DNA of 8,282 bases from assembly GCA_002441345.1 (NCBI GenBank), contig DJVU01000029.1:1-8282 (forward strand). Reading direction: 5' to 3'. This document shows, piece by piece, positions 1 through 6,466 of this stretch. The notes under the pieces are model-generated. The model searched no databases. It saw only the letters and a program-made list of their open reading frames with translations, and was not told where the DNA came from. A program made the position numbers and the translations under genes. Position 1 is the first letter of the stretch; each line of letters begins with the position of its first letter. Source of the stretch: Bacteroidales bacterium UBA6248. GTDB taxonomy: Bacteria; Bacteroidota; Bacteroidia; Bacteroidales; Lentimicrobiaceae.

Positions 1-54
1 GAAAAATATAAAACGACCGGCAGAGAAATAACACGAGCCGGTAACAATGGATAA
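1..54 (+). CDS. Possible 3' end of an unrecognised + strand gene (partial)
   Basis: Frame 1 is open from the window edge to a TAA at 52-54 and would give the C-terminal tail EKYKTTGREITRAGNNG. The main support is position: the stop lies three bases before a strong terminator-like hairpin (58-96). Seventeen residues are too few to recognise a family, and the other two + frames close at 31 and 9, so the frame choice is inferred from the terminator spacing alone. If real, the gene converges on the cold-shock gene to its right. It could equally be non-coding sequence. Confidence 0.25.
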   Translation, partial: EKYKTTGREITRAGNNG

Positions 55-57
55 GTT

Positions 58-96
58 GGTAAAAAAGGTTGCTTGCAAACAACCGGCTTTTTTACC
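58..96. terminator. Bidirectional intrinsic terminator hairpin
   Basis: The arms GGTAAAAAAGGTTG (58-71) and CAACC plus TTTTTTACC (80-84 and 88-96) pair over 14 bp. A GGC bulge (85-87) and an 8-base loop interrupt the stem. Read on the minus strand, the core stem GGTTG/CAACC is followed directly by six T. Read on the plus strand, the six T follow after GGC. It therefore suits both a + gene ending at 54 and, as a back-up, minus-strand transcripts leaving the cold-shock gene. Confidence 0.6.
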
Positions 97-157
97 TGTA
101 AAATCTATTTTTATCTGTGGCATAATCCCTTCGATGCCGCAACAGTTCCTTCGGGAT

Positions 158-188
158 ATAAAAAAAGAGACTGCCTTTCGGCAGTCTC
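158..188 (-). terminator. Intrinsic terminator of the cold-shock gene
   Basis: GAGACTGCC (167-175) pairs perfectly with GGCAGTCTC (180-188) in a 9-bp stem. On the minus strand the loop is a GAAA tetraloop, and the stem is followed immediately by a run of six T and then ATAT. It begins 26 bases after the stop of the cold-shock gene. This is a textbook Rho-independent terminator for that gene. Confidence 0.9.
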
Positions 189-214
189 ATAAGATTAAAG
201 CGCAAACTATATAG

Positions 215-406
215 TTAGGCTAATTTAACCTTTACGGCGTTTAAGCCTTTTCTTCCTTCCTGAAGCTCAAAAGTTACGACATCACCCTCATTAACGCGGT
301 CGATGAGGCCGGTTGCGTGAACAAAGTACTCTTTTCCGGATTCGTCATCAAGGATAAATCCGTAACCCTTTGATTCATTGAAGAATTTTACTTTTCCTGT
401 TTTCAT
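215..406 (-). CDS. Cold-shock domain protein (CspA family)
   Basis: This is a 63-residue single-domain cold-shock protein, a five-stranded OB-fold beta barrel that binds single-stranded RNA and DNA and acts as a cytoplasmic RNA chaperone. Both nucleic-acid-binding motifs are visible: RNP1 as KGYGFI (residues 13-18) and RNP2 as YFVHAT (27-32). The N-terminal GKVKFFN and the GDVVTFELQEGRKGLNAVKV tail are also typical. The length is slightly under the 65-70 residues usual for the family but the domain is complete. It is transcribed alone: a promoter lies just upstream (433-465) and a strong terminator just downstream (158-188). The leader would be only about 20 nt, so it lacks the long cold-responsive 5' UTR of E. 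coli cspA, and cold induction cannot be claimed. No Shine-Dalgarno sequence is seen, as is usual in Bacteroidota. Which csp paralogue it is cannot be told. Confidence 0.96.
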   Translation of the reverse strand: MKTGKVKFFNESKGYGFILDDESGKEYFVHATGLIDRVNEGDVVTFELQEGRKGLNAVKVKLA

Positions 407-432
407 GTTGATGATAAAAATTAAAATAAGCG

Positions 433-465
433 CAAATATAACTTAATAATGGTTCATCCAACAAA
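433..465 (-). promoter_or_regulatory. Bacteroidota-type promoter of the cold-shock gene
   Basis: On the minus strand the -7 box TATATTTG (440-433) fits TAnnTTTG exactly. The -33 element TTTG (465-462) lies 21 bases upstream, and a second TTG (461-459) lies 18 bases upstream; both fall within the spacing known for Bacteroidota primary-sigma promoters. Transcription would start near 425-429, giving a leader of roughly 20 bases before the ATG at 406. Confidence 0.7.
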
Positions 466-504
466 AAATGTAAATATTTTTTATTCTAAATTCATTAACA
501 ACGC

Positions 505-528
505 ATTTGATTGAATGCAGAATCAAAT
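505..528. repeat. 8-bp inverted repeat upstream of the cold-shock promoter
   Basis: ATTTGATT (505-512) and AATCAAAT (521-528) form a perfect 8-bp inverted repeat around an 8-base spacer. A competing shorter hairpin, GCATT (503-507) with AATGC (514-518), shares bases with it, so the two are mutually exclusive. It sits about 40 bases upstream of the csp -33 element and about 160 bases past the valS stop. It could be an operator for csp or a structure in the valS 3' UTR. There is no T-run, so it is not a standard terminator. Confidence 0.4.
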
Positions 529-686
529 TCACAATTCAAGTAATTGCTTATTTTTCAATAATATACGTCAAACCTCGCCGAAAGAAACCGGGCAGACTTA
601 TGCTGCTATCTCCAATATACAGTGCTGGAAAATGAGGTGAATGGCATCTTTTAACCAGCTTAAATCCGTTTAAAACTGAGATTTGT

Positions 687-3311
687 TTATCCCAATCCTT
701 CCATTTGTTTCTTTAAAAGTTGAATTTTTGCTACAGCATCGGCCTTTTTTTTGCGTTCATTTTCGATGATATCTGGTTTAGCATTAGCGATAAACCGCTC
801 ATTTTGCAGCTTTTTCATCACCGATTCCAGAAACCCCTGCGTATATTCCAGTTCTTTTGCAAGTTTTGCTCGCTCGGCTTCCACATCCATGGCATCTCCC
901 AAAGGCAGGTAATATTCGGTAGCCTTAACCATAAAACCAGCAGCAGAAGCGGGTTTATCATCCACATAATCAACCTGGGAGAGATTGGTCAGTTTAGCCA
1001 CAACGCCATCAAATGCCTTTCCGGGATTATCGCCTTTTATGAGCAGCGTCAGACTGTCTTTGAAAGGAATGTTCTTTTCCTTGCGGACATTGCGAATTCC
1101 GATTACGGTCTCTTCCGCATATTCGAAAGCGGAAAGCATGGATTTATCAGCACTTCCTGCAAGGGGCAATGCGCTCACCATGATACTCTCGCCCTGGAGG
1201 CGGTCGGTAAGCAATTGCCAGATTTCTTCCGTAATGAAGGGCATAAACGGATGCAACACCTGCATCAGCTTATTAAAGAAAGATATGGTTGCAGAAAGCG
1301 TTTTTGCATCGATCGGCTGCTGATATGCAGGTTTCACAATTTCAAGATACCAGGAGCAGAAATCGTCCCAGATCAGCTTATACACTGCCATCAGGGCTTC
1401 CGACAAGCGGTACTTGCTGAAATTTTCCTCAATTTGCGCCAGGGCATCGTTAAAACGTGATTCGAACCACTTTATGCCAGCGGCAGCATACTCCGGCTGT
1501 TCAAGGCTGGCATCCTCCTGCCATCCTTTCACCAGTCGCAGGGCATTCCAGATTTTGTTGCTGAAATTTCTGCCCTGCTCGCAGAGGCTTTCATCAAACG
1601 GAAGGTCGTTCCCTGCCGGGGATGTGAGCAGCATTCCCACCCTTACTCCGTCGGCGCCGAACCGTGAAATCAGCTCCAGCGGATCGGGCGAGTTGCCGAG
1701 TGACTTCGACATCTTGCGGCCAAGCTTATCGCGTACAATCCCCGTAAGGTAAACATTCTTAAACGGGATATCCTGCTGATATTCAAGCCCTGCCATGATC
1801 ATCCGGGCAACCCAGAAGAAAAGGATCTCCGGTGCTGTGACCAGATCATTGGTCGGGTAATAGTATTTTATGTCGGGATTACCGGGATTACGGATGCCGT
1901 CGAAAACAGAGATGGGCCATAGCCAGGAGGAAAACCAGGTATCCAGCACATCCTCATCCTGCCGCAGATCCTGCGGCAGCAATGCGGAGTTTCCGGTCTG
2001 AATCCGGGCTTTTTCAAGCGCCTCCTCAACCGATTTCGCAACGATAACCTCTCCGGTTTTAAGATAATAGGCGGGAATCCGCTGTCCCCACCAAAGCTGA
2101 CGGCTGATGCACCAGTCGCGTACATTCTCCATCCAGTGGCGGTAGGTATTTTTAAATTTCTCGGGATGAAACTTCACCGTATCGTTCATCACCACATCCA
2201 GGGCCGGTTTGGCCATTTCATCCATTTTCATGAACCACTGCACCGAAAGCTTGGGTTCAATCACCTCATCGGTACGCTCCGAGAAACCGACGTTATTCAC
2301 GTAGTCTTCAATTTTAAGGATATGGCCGTGATTCAGCAGGTCTTCAACAATGCGTTCGCGCACGGCAAAACGGTCCTGCCCGGTGTATAGCAGGGCTTTC
2401 TCGTTCAGCGTTCCGTTGTCGTTGAAAATATCGATGGACTCCAGATTGTGTTTCAGCCCGATGTTGTAGTCGTTGATATCGTGTGCAGGAGTAATTTTAA
2501 GGCATCCGGTACCAAACTCGCGATCCACATATTCATCGGCGATCATGGGAACCGACCGTTTGACCAGGGGTACCAATACCCGTTTCCCGGCAAGGTGCTT
2601 AAACCGCTCGTCTTCAGGATGGTAACATACCGCCGTATCACCCAGAATGGTTTCGGGGCGGGTGGTGGCAATGGTGACCCATTCGTCGGCGCTGCCTTCA
2701 ACCTTATAACGGACGTAATAAAGCTTTGATTTAACCTCCTTGTAAATCACCTCCTCATCGCTGAGGGCGGTAAGTGCTTTGGGGTCCCAGTTCACCATAC
2801 GCACCCCGCGGTAGATGAGTCCCTTGTTGTACAGATCGATAAACACATCGATTACCGATTCGTACATGGATTCGTCCATGGTAAACTTTGTGCGTTCCCA
2901 GTCGCAGGAAGCGCCGAGTTTCTTCAGCTGTTCCAGGATGATGCCGCCGTGTTTTTCCTTCCATTCCCAGGCATGGGCCAGAAACTCTTCACGGGTGAGC
3001 GACGATTTTTCGATGCCTTCTTCTTTAAGTTTGGCCACCACCTTGGCTTCCGTCGCGATGGAAGCATGATCCGTTCCCGGCAGCCACAGTGCGTTTTTTC
3101 CCTGCATCCGGGCACGGCGCACCAGCACATCCTGAATGGTATTGTTGAGCATGTGGCCCATGTGAAGCACTCCGGTAACGTTGGGCGGAGGGATCACTAT
3201 GGTATATGGTTCGCGCTCGTCCGGAGCCGAATGAAAGAATTTATTCTCGAGCCAGTATTGGTACCATTTGTTCTCAATGCCCGAAGGGTCGTATTTGGCG
3301 GGAATTTCCAT
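687..3311 (-). CDS. valS: Valyl-tRNA synthetase
   Basis: ValRS is a cytoplasmic class Ia aminoacyl-tRNA synthetase that charges tRNA-Val and edits mischarged threonine. From the ATG at 3311 the protein has 874 residues, close to what I expect of Bacteroidota ValRS and shorter than the 951 of E. coli. Visible in order: the HIGH signature as HMGH (50-53) within PPPNVTGVLHMGHML; GTDHASIATEAKV (79-91); the CP1 editing domain with TTRPET (216-221) and GTGCLKITPAHD (267-278); the catalytic core segment DWCISRQLWWGQRIP (399-413); DTWFSSWLWP (457-466); KMSKS (533-537); the helical anticodon-binding domain (about 600-770); and a charged C-terminal coiled-coil tRNA arm (about 802-874). The frame is open 11 codons further upstream, but the family start is MEIPAKYDPSGIENKW, and the extended start would lie close to the promoter. 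It is preceded by its own -7 box (3342-3349). No terminator is evident after the stop. Confidence 0.98.
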   Translation of the reverse strand: MEIPAKYDPSGIENKWYQYWLENKFFHSAPDEREPYTIVIPPPNVTGVLHMGHMLNNTIQDVLVRRARMQGKNALWLPGTDHASIATEAKVVAKLKEEGIEKSSLTREEFLAHAWEWKEKHGGIILEQLKKLGASCDWERTKFTMDESMYESVIDVFIDLYNKGLIYRGVRMVNWDPKALTALSDEEVIYKEVKSKLYYVRYKVEGSADEWVTIATTRPETILGDTAVCYHPEDERFKHLAGKRVLVPLVKRSVPMIADEYVDREFGTGCLKITPAHDINDYNIGLKHNLESIDIFNDNGTLNEKALLYTGQDRFAVRERIVEDLLNHGHILKIEDYVNNVGFSERTDEVIEPKLSVQWFMKMDEMAKPALDVVMNDTVKFHPEKFKNTYRHWMENVRDWCISRQLWWGQRIPAYYLKTGEVIVAKSVEEALEKARIQTGNSALLPQDLRQDEDVLDTWFSSWLWPISVFDGIRNPGNPDIKYYYPTNDLVTAPEILFFWVARMIMAGLEYQQDIPFKNVYLTGIVRDKLGRKMSKSLGNSPDPLELISRFGADGVRVGMLLTSPAGNDLPFDESLCEQGRNFSNKIWNALRLVKGWQEDASLEQPEYAAAGIKWFESRFNDALAQIEENFSKYRLSEALMAVYKLIWDDFCSWYLEIVKPAYQQPIDAKTLSATISFFNKLMQVLHPFMPFITEEIWQLLTDRLQGESIMVSALPLAGSADKSMLSAFEYAEETVIGIRNVRKEKNIPFKDSLTLLIKGDNPGKAFDGVVAKLTNLSQVDYVDDKPASAAGFMVKATEYYLPLGDAMDVEAERAKLAKELEYTQGFLESVMKKLQNERFIANAKPDIIENERKKKADAVAKIQLLKKQMEGLG

Positions 3312-3341
3312 GTGTAATGAAAGCTGATTTCTTAGAAGGTG

Positions 3342-3349
3342 CAAAAGTA
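3342..3349 (-). promoter_or_regulatory. -7 promoter box of valS
   Basis: The minus-strand TACTTTTG (3349-3342) matches TAnnTTTG and continues as TACTTTTGCA, the same ten bases found before the glycosyltransferase gene. The valS ATG is 30 bases downstream, leaving a leader of about 25 bases. No TTG occurs at the expected -33 distance; a T-rich tract fills part of the spacer instead. The match rests on the -7 box alone. Confidence 0.55.
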
Positions 3350-3425
3350 GTAAAAAAAACGGAGCCGAAAGCCGGATTGAAATTCGCGCAGGGACTGAGA
3401 TTCAGATACGGATAAAGCTGTGGCT

Positions 3426-3485
3426 AAGGTTAAGGCTGAGGCTGAGGTTAAGGTTAAGGTTGGGGTTGAGGTTGGGGTTGAGGTT
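3426..3485. repeat. Tandem repeat, 6-bp period, ten units (RRGGYT)
   Basis: Ten uninterrupted hexamers fit RRGGYT: aaggtt, aaggct, gaggct, gaggtt, aaggtt, aaggtt, ggggtt, gaggtt, ggggtt, gaggtt. Differences are confined to A/G at the first two bases and C/T at the fifth, that is, transitions only. The + strand is purine- and G-rich, so one strand is strongly asymmetric. It lies 77 bases upstream of the valS -7 box and no gene covers it. Confidence 0.9.
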
Positions 3486-3548
3486 AGAATTATGAAATAA
3501 CAGTTTTACCTGGAATTACGTCCGGTATCAGCAACCTCCTGATCCGGC

Positions 3549-3611
3549 AATTCTGTCAATCCTGTGAATCCTGTAAACCCTGTCAACCTGTTTAATCCCG
3601 TCGATCCTGTT
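3549..3611. repeat. Tandem repeat, 9-bp period, array 1 (AATCCTGTN x7)
   Basis: Seven consecutive 9-base slots span exactly 63 bp: AATTCTGTC, AATCCTGTG, AATCCTGTA, AACCCTGTC, AACCTGTTT, AATCCCGTC, GATCCTGTT. The consensus is AATCCTGTN; slot five is the most degenerate. It starts 10 bases beyond the stop of the T9SS protein gene (3622), in what would be that gene's 3' UTR. A second array of the same consensus, length and orientation lies at 6467-6529. Spacer-free degenerate units of this size are not a CRISPR. Confidence 0.92.
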
Positions 3612-3621
3612 TAATATTTTC

Positions 3622-5118
3622 TCACTCCTTCACCCACTTACCGCTACCAATTACCCGATCTTTTGCGTAAATGCGGTAAGGATATATTCCTGCCGGCAAT
3701 GTTGAGGTGTTTATCCGTTGCATATCTGCAATGATTTCTTCGGTATGAATTAGCCGGCCATTGAAATCAAAGAGCTGCAAAGTAGCGGCTTTATGCTGCA
3801 CAGCCAGTTTAACCTGCAGATAATAACTACCCGGATTTGGAAAAAGAATGGCTTCCTGCGCCAGCGGCAACTCATTGTTTTGGGTGTTTACAATCAGGCC
3901 TTCGCTGTTAACTTTAAGAACAAAAGGATCGAAATGGCAATTAAATGGTATAGCCAGATTATCAAAAAATTCACCCGCAACTACAATATGGTAGTCACTC
4001 GTTTCTATAATGTCTCTTGGATAATAAACTCCATCGCCACCATAAAAAATCTGTTCTATCAACTCAAGATCAAAATTTAGCTTGTTTAAAACAACATAAG
4101 TCGGGCAAGGTGAGCATGGGAGGTATTGAGTAATATTGTACCAGCCCATCACCCAGATATAGTCAGAGGTTACAAGGAAATTTTTTTTCCCTGCACCCGG
4201 GTATGTTACAGAATCAGCACCACCTGGTAGCTGTATTTGCCTGAGAAGTGAATCTTGTAAATTGTATTCAGCAATACCCAAATCTCTCTGTGATGTTTGT
4301 ATGTCATATAGTGTGCCCGACAATAAATAAGTTGAATCGTTCTTTGCAGCCATCTTGGATTGTGGGGAAAATTCACTGTAAGGCATTACCACTTCAAGGT
4401 TGGCTAAATCATAACTTATTTTTGCAACAGGATTTTGCGGATAAGTAGGGGAAAAATCGAAGTAATTAACTTTTACCAATTCACTAATTTCATCAATAAT
4501 GAGGGAAGAAGCAGCTTTATTTATTGTGTCATCAGCCACTAAGTATTCAAATTCACCATTTATAAGGTGAGCTCTTATTACTGAGTAGTTATAGAATAGC
4601 GTAGAATTTGGTGTTCTAAAAGAAGACAGAATATATGCAGTTGTATCACCTACAATTTCAAAATCCCAGGGGCTATTTACACTATCCGGCCATATACCAT
4701 AGTTCCTCCGCTCTATAATATTCAATTCATTATCAATGGAATGTATAAATACTGAGTTATATGACTTATTGCCTCCAACAGAATCTTCCGATCCCAACAA
4801 TAGGTAAGAACCTGTCGTTGAAGGAAGATTTATTAATTCAGTAAAACCAGAGTTTCCAACTTCAAAGTCGTAGTCCTTTGTATAAATGGTATTACCAACA
4901 AAAGAAATTTTCGAAATGGTGCCTTTTCGATCATAATTTCCAGCATTAGTTTTGATAATTCCACAAAAAATCAGGCTATTGTCGTCGGTCTCAATAATAC
5001 TGTATATTTGCTTATAATCAGGTGATTGGTATTTCCTTAGAAAAGTTTCCTGAGCATTTACTGTTTGTAAAAAAAATACAACAAAGAGTAATGTCATTGA
5101 GAAACAGTTTTTTTTCAT
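3622..5118 (-). CDS. Secreted protein with type IX secretion C-terminal sorting domain, probable beta-propeller
   Basis: This 498-residue protein carries a Sec signal peptide (basic MKKNC, hydrophobic core MTLLFVVFFL, cleavage after TVNA at residue 22, leaving Gln23). Its C-terminal 76 residues (about 423-498) are a type A T9SS sorting domain: LFPNPG at the start, a LQLFDFNGRLI strand, LPAGIYPYRIY, and the ending GSGKWVKE. Such domains direct export through the outer membrane and attachment to the surface or release. The body (about 25-415) has recurring beta-rich segments of the kind LLLGSED, AYILSS, YLLSGTLYD, VMGWYN and IVVAGEF, each followed by polar loops. This looks like a beta-propeller of the sort common in Bacteroidota exported proteins, but I cannot assign a ligand or enzyme activity. 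The lipoprotein gene lies 108 bases upstream on the same strand with a hairpin between. No TAnnTTTG box precedes it; a TTG (5160-5158) with TAATATAT 18 bases later is a weak candidate. Base composition is clearly AT-richer than valS. Confidence 0.85.
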   Translation of the reverse strand: MKKNCFSMTLLFVVFFLQTVNAQETFLRKYQSPDYKQIYSIIETDDNSLIFCGIIKTNAGNYDRKGTISKISFVGNTIYTKDYDFEVGNSGFTELINLPSTTGSYLLLGSEDSVGGNKSYNSVFIHSIDNELNIIERRNYGIWPDSVNSPWDFEIVGDTTAYILSSFRTPNSTLFYNYSVIRAHLINGEFEYLVADDTINKAASSLIIDEISELVKVNYFDFSPTYPQNPVAKISYDLANLEVVMPYSEFSPQSKMAAKNDSTYLLSGTLYDIQTSQRDLGIAEYNLQDSLLRQIQLPGGADSVTYPGAGKKNFLVTSDYIWVMGWYNITQYLPCSPCPTYVVLNKLNFDLELIEQIFYGGDGVYYPRDIIETSDYHIVVAGEFFDNLAIPFNCHFDPFVLKVNSEGLIVNTQNNELPLAQEAILFPNPGSYYLQVKLAVQHKAATLQLFDFNGRLIHTEEIIADMQRINTSTLPAGIYPYRIYAKDRVIGSGKWVKE

Positions 5119-5182
5119 ATTACATTTAATTATATATTAGAGAATTTAGAATAAAGCCAATCTTTGAAGTGAAGTATAAAGA

Positions 5183-5216
5183 CAGCAAAGAACTATAAAA
5201 ATATAGTTCTTTGCTG
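5183..5216 (-). terminator. Perfect 15-bp hairpin after the lipoprotein gene
   Basis: CAGCAAAGAACTATA (5183-5197) pairs without mismatch with TATAGTTCTTTGCTG (5202-5216) around a 4-base loop. It begins 10 bases after the lipoprotein stop (5229-5227), the usual place for an intrinsic terminator. The minus-strand sequence after it, TCTTTATAC, is only moderately T-rich. It may therefore terminate incompletely or stabilise the 3' end of the upstream mRNA. Confidence 0.65.
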
Positions 5217-5226
5217 CACGAAGAAA

Positions 5227-6165
5227 TTAGTTTGGATTACTTCCAACATTTACACCATATTTTAGAGTGTAAGTGTGGAATCCTTCATCGGAATAAGGGG
5301 TAACTATAATATTCCACTGTACATCAACAGAGCAATAAGTCTTGTTTGCCGGCTTATACTTATCCTTAATAAAATCCCATTTGCTCAGGTAGTAGTTTAA
5401 CTCACCTGGACTCAAACAGTTGTTCGAATGGTTGCTATTTTCCATCCACATCATATAATCCCCATAAGAGTTATCTGTGGCCTCATTATCAAAGGCATGT
5501 GCATCAACAGTAAAAATCGAAACAAAGTAGCTGGGAATAGTATAAGGACTCCTAAAATGATCCTCAAGTTCGGTAGTAGCGTCGCGCCCCATAAATTGTC
5601 CTGCATAAATGTCACATTTACCTTGTAAGCCACCACTTTCCCAATAATCTGTAGCATCAAATGGCATATAGGTTGGAATAGTGCCGGGCAATCCACCGGA
5701 GAGTGCTACCACAACAGCTTGCTCACCATTTTTCAAACCGGTTTCGATTACCTGTAAGTCTATTACATCAAAGGTATAGTCAGGGTTTCCGCTTTGCAGC
5801 GCCATACTCCGGGCAAGTTCATTTACCGTTGCATAAACCTGCTGAAGTCCCTCATAGCTTATAACTCCATTGCTTGCGGGCCATGTCAGCGTATCGTACA
5901 AAAACTCAACCTGAATAAATTCGTGGGTATTGTTGGCCTGTTCAAAATTCATCAGGCCTTCAAGATGCCATTCAGCGCTGTCTGATGTCATGCTGCCCCC
6001 GCTTTTCGAAAACAGATCCTGCCTGAAACTGATTAGTTTCTGAGTTGTTTTATTGGTTACGGCAGTGGATTGAGAATCATTGTCAACACCGTCTTTGCTG
6101 CATGAGGAAAATATAACTGTGACAGCCATAATTGCAGTTAATAATCTGTATTTGTAAAGTTTCAT
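5227..6165 (-). CDS. Surface-exposed lipoprotein of unknown function
   Basis: This 312-residue protein begins with a lipoprotein signal: MKLYKYR, the hydrophobic stretch LLTAIMAVTVIF, then the lipobox FSSC with the lipidated Cys22. The residues after it, SKDGVDND, are Lys/Asp-rich, resembling the lipoprotein export signal that sends Bacteroidota lipoproteins to the outer face of the outer membrane. The mature part has a segment of the form DSAEWHLEGLMNFEQAN (about 62-78), a Gly-rich VVVALSGGLPG, and ends in beta-rich sequence (TYTLKYGVNVGSNPN). Its layout reminds me of uncharacterised Bacteroidota lipoproteins with an SAEWxLE..xNF-like segment, but I recognise no named domain or catalytic motif. 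No Shine-Dalgarno or TAnnTTTG box stands directly before the ATG. A 17-codon ORF with a strong Shine-Dalgarno ends 19 bases upstream. The perfect hairpin at 5183-5216 follows the gene. Confidence 0.85.
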   Translation of the reverse strand: MKLYKYRLLTAIMAVTVIFSSCSKDGVDNDSQSTAVTNKTTQKLISFRQDLFSKSGGSMTSDSAEWHLEGLMNFEQANNTHEFIQVEFLYDTLTWPASNGVISYEGLQQVYATVNELARSMALQSGNPDYTFDVIDLQVIETGLKNGEQAVVVALSGGLPGTIPTYMPFDATDYWESGGLQGKCDIYAGQFMGRDATTELEDHFRSPYTIPSYFVSIFTVDAHAFDNEATDNSYGDYMMWMENSNHSNNCLSPGELNYYLSKWDFIKDKYKPANKTYCSVDVQWNIIVTPYSDEGFHTYTLKYGVNVGSNPN

Positions 6166-6184
6166 TATTTTATAAAATTAAAAT

Positions 6185-6238
6185 TTAAGAGATTAGATGA
6201 ATTTTCCATTTGAAAAGGGTGCTATTACGGAGGTTCAT
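6185..6238 (-). CDS. Possible 17-residue leader ORF before the lipoprotein gene
   Basis: An ATG at 6238-6236 opens MNLRNSTLFKWKIHLIS and closes with TAA at 6187-6185, 19 bases before the lipoprotein ATG. It is preceded on the minus strand by GGAAGGAGATAG (6250-6239), whose AAGGAG is four bases from the ATG. That is a strong Shine-Dalgarno in a window where the main genes lack one. The peptide resembles nothing I know. It could be an upstream ORF coupled to lipoprotein translation or pure chance in AT-rich DNA. Confidence 0.25.
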   Translation of the reverse strand: MNLRNSTLFKWKIHLIS

Positions 6239-6466
6239 CTATCTCCTTCCTTCGTCCTTTATAATATATATATATACTGCATCATCATTAAAATAGATCA
6301 ATTTTATAATGGAAACGCGAATTAAAGCAGAATATTTTAATTTTAAAAATAAATCATCAAAAAAGACACTTTGAGATTTCTTAGTGCCTTCACAGCGTGG
6401 GACAAAGGTTGCTCCCAATTACTTAAGGCATAGCTTCTTATAACAATGCAGCTTCACATTTTAATA

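Larger units (their letters stand above)
3312..3621. other. Non-coding interval between valS and the T9SS protein gene
   Basis: This stretch holds the valS leader and promoter on its left side, the 6-bp-period repeat (3426-3485) and the 9-bp-period repeat (3549-3611). I see no gene in it. Short open frames crossing it on the + strand have no recognisable protein character and arise from the repeats. No terminator with a T-run is visible after the stop of the T9SS protein gene at 3622, so its transcript may run into the repeats. Confidence 0.6.

Noticed and set aside
16..42. Inverted repeat ACCGGC/GCCGGT with a 15-base spacer
   Set aside because: Only six base pairs with a long loop. If the possible + gene end is real, this lies within coding sequence.
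656..678. Hairpin after the valS stop (CAG...TTAAA/TTTAA...CTG)
   Set aside because: The stem is AT-rich and interrupted, and no T-run follows on the minus strand, so it cannot be called a terminator.
720..1460. A 246-codon open frame on the + strand, with several others across 985-3317
   Set aside because: They are antisense to valS, whose motifs are complete across the whole interval. Their translations show no domain character.
3312..3344. Upstream valS start at 3344 adding 11 residues (MHLLRNQLSLH)
   Set aside because: The added residues do not look like ValRS and the codon overlaps the -7 box at 3342-3349. The family start MEIPAKYDPSGIENKW fits ATG 3311.
3549..3611. Possible CRISPR array
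   Set aside because: Units are 9 bp, directly adjoining and degenerate, with no spacers and no cas genes nearby.
6261..6276. Alternating AT tract as a possible origin or promoter element
   Set aside because: It is short, there are no DnaA-box-like repeats around it, and no TAnnTTTG box is associated with it.
6399..6416. Small hairpin GGGACAA/TTGCTCCC with a 3-base loop
   Set aside because: One bulged base, a very short loop and no tail or gene relation. It is expected by chance in a gap of this size.
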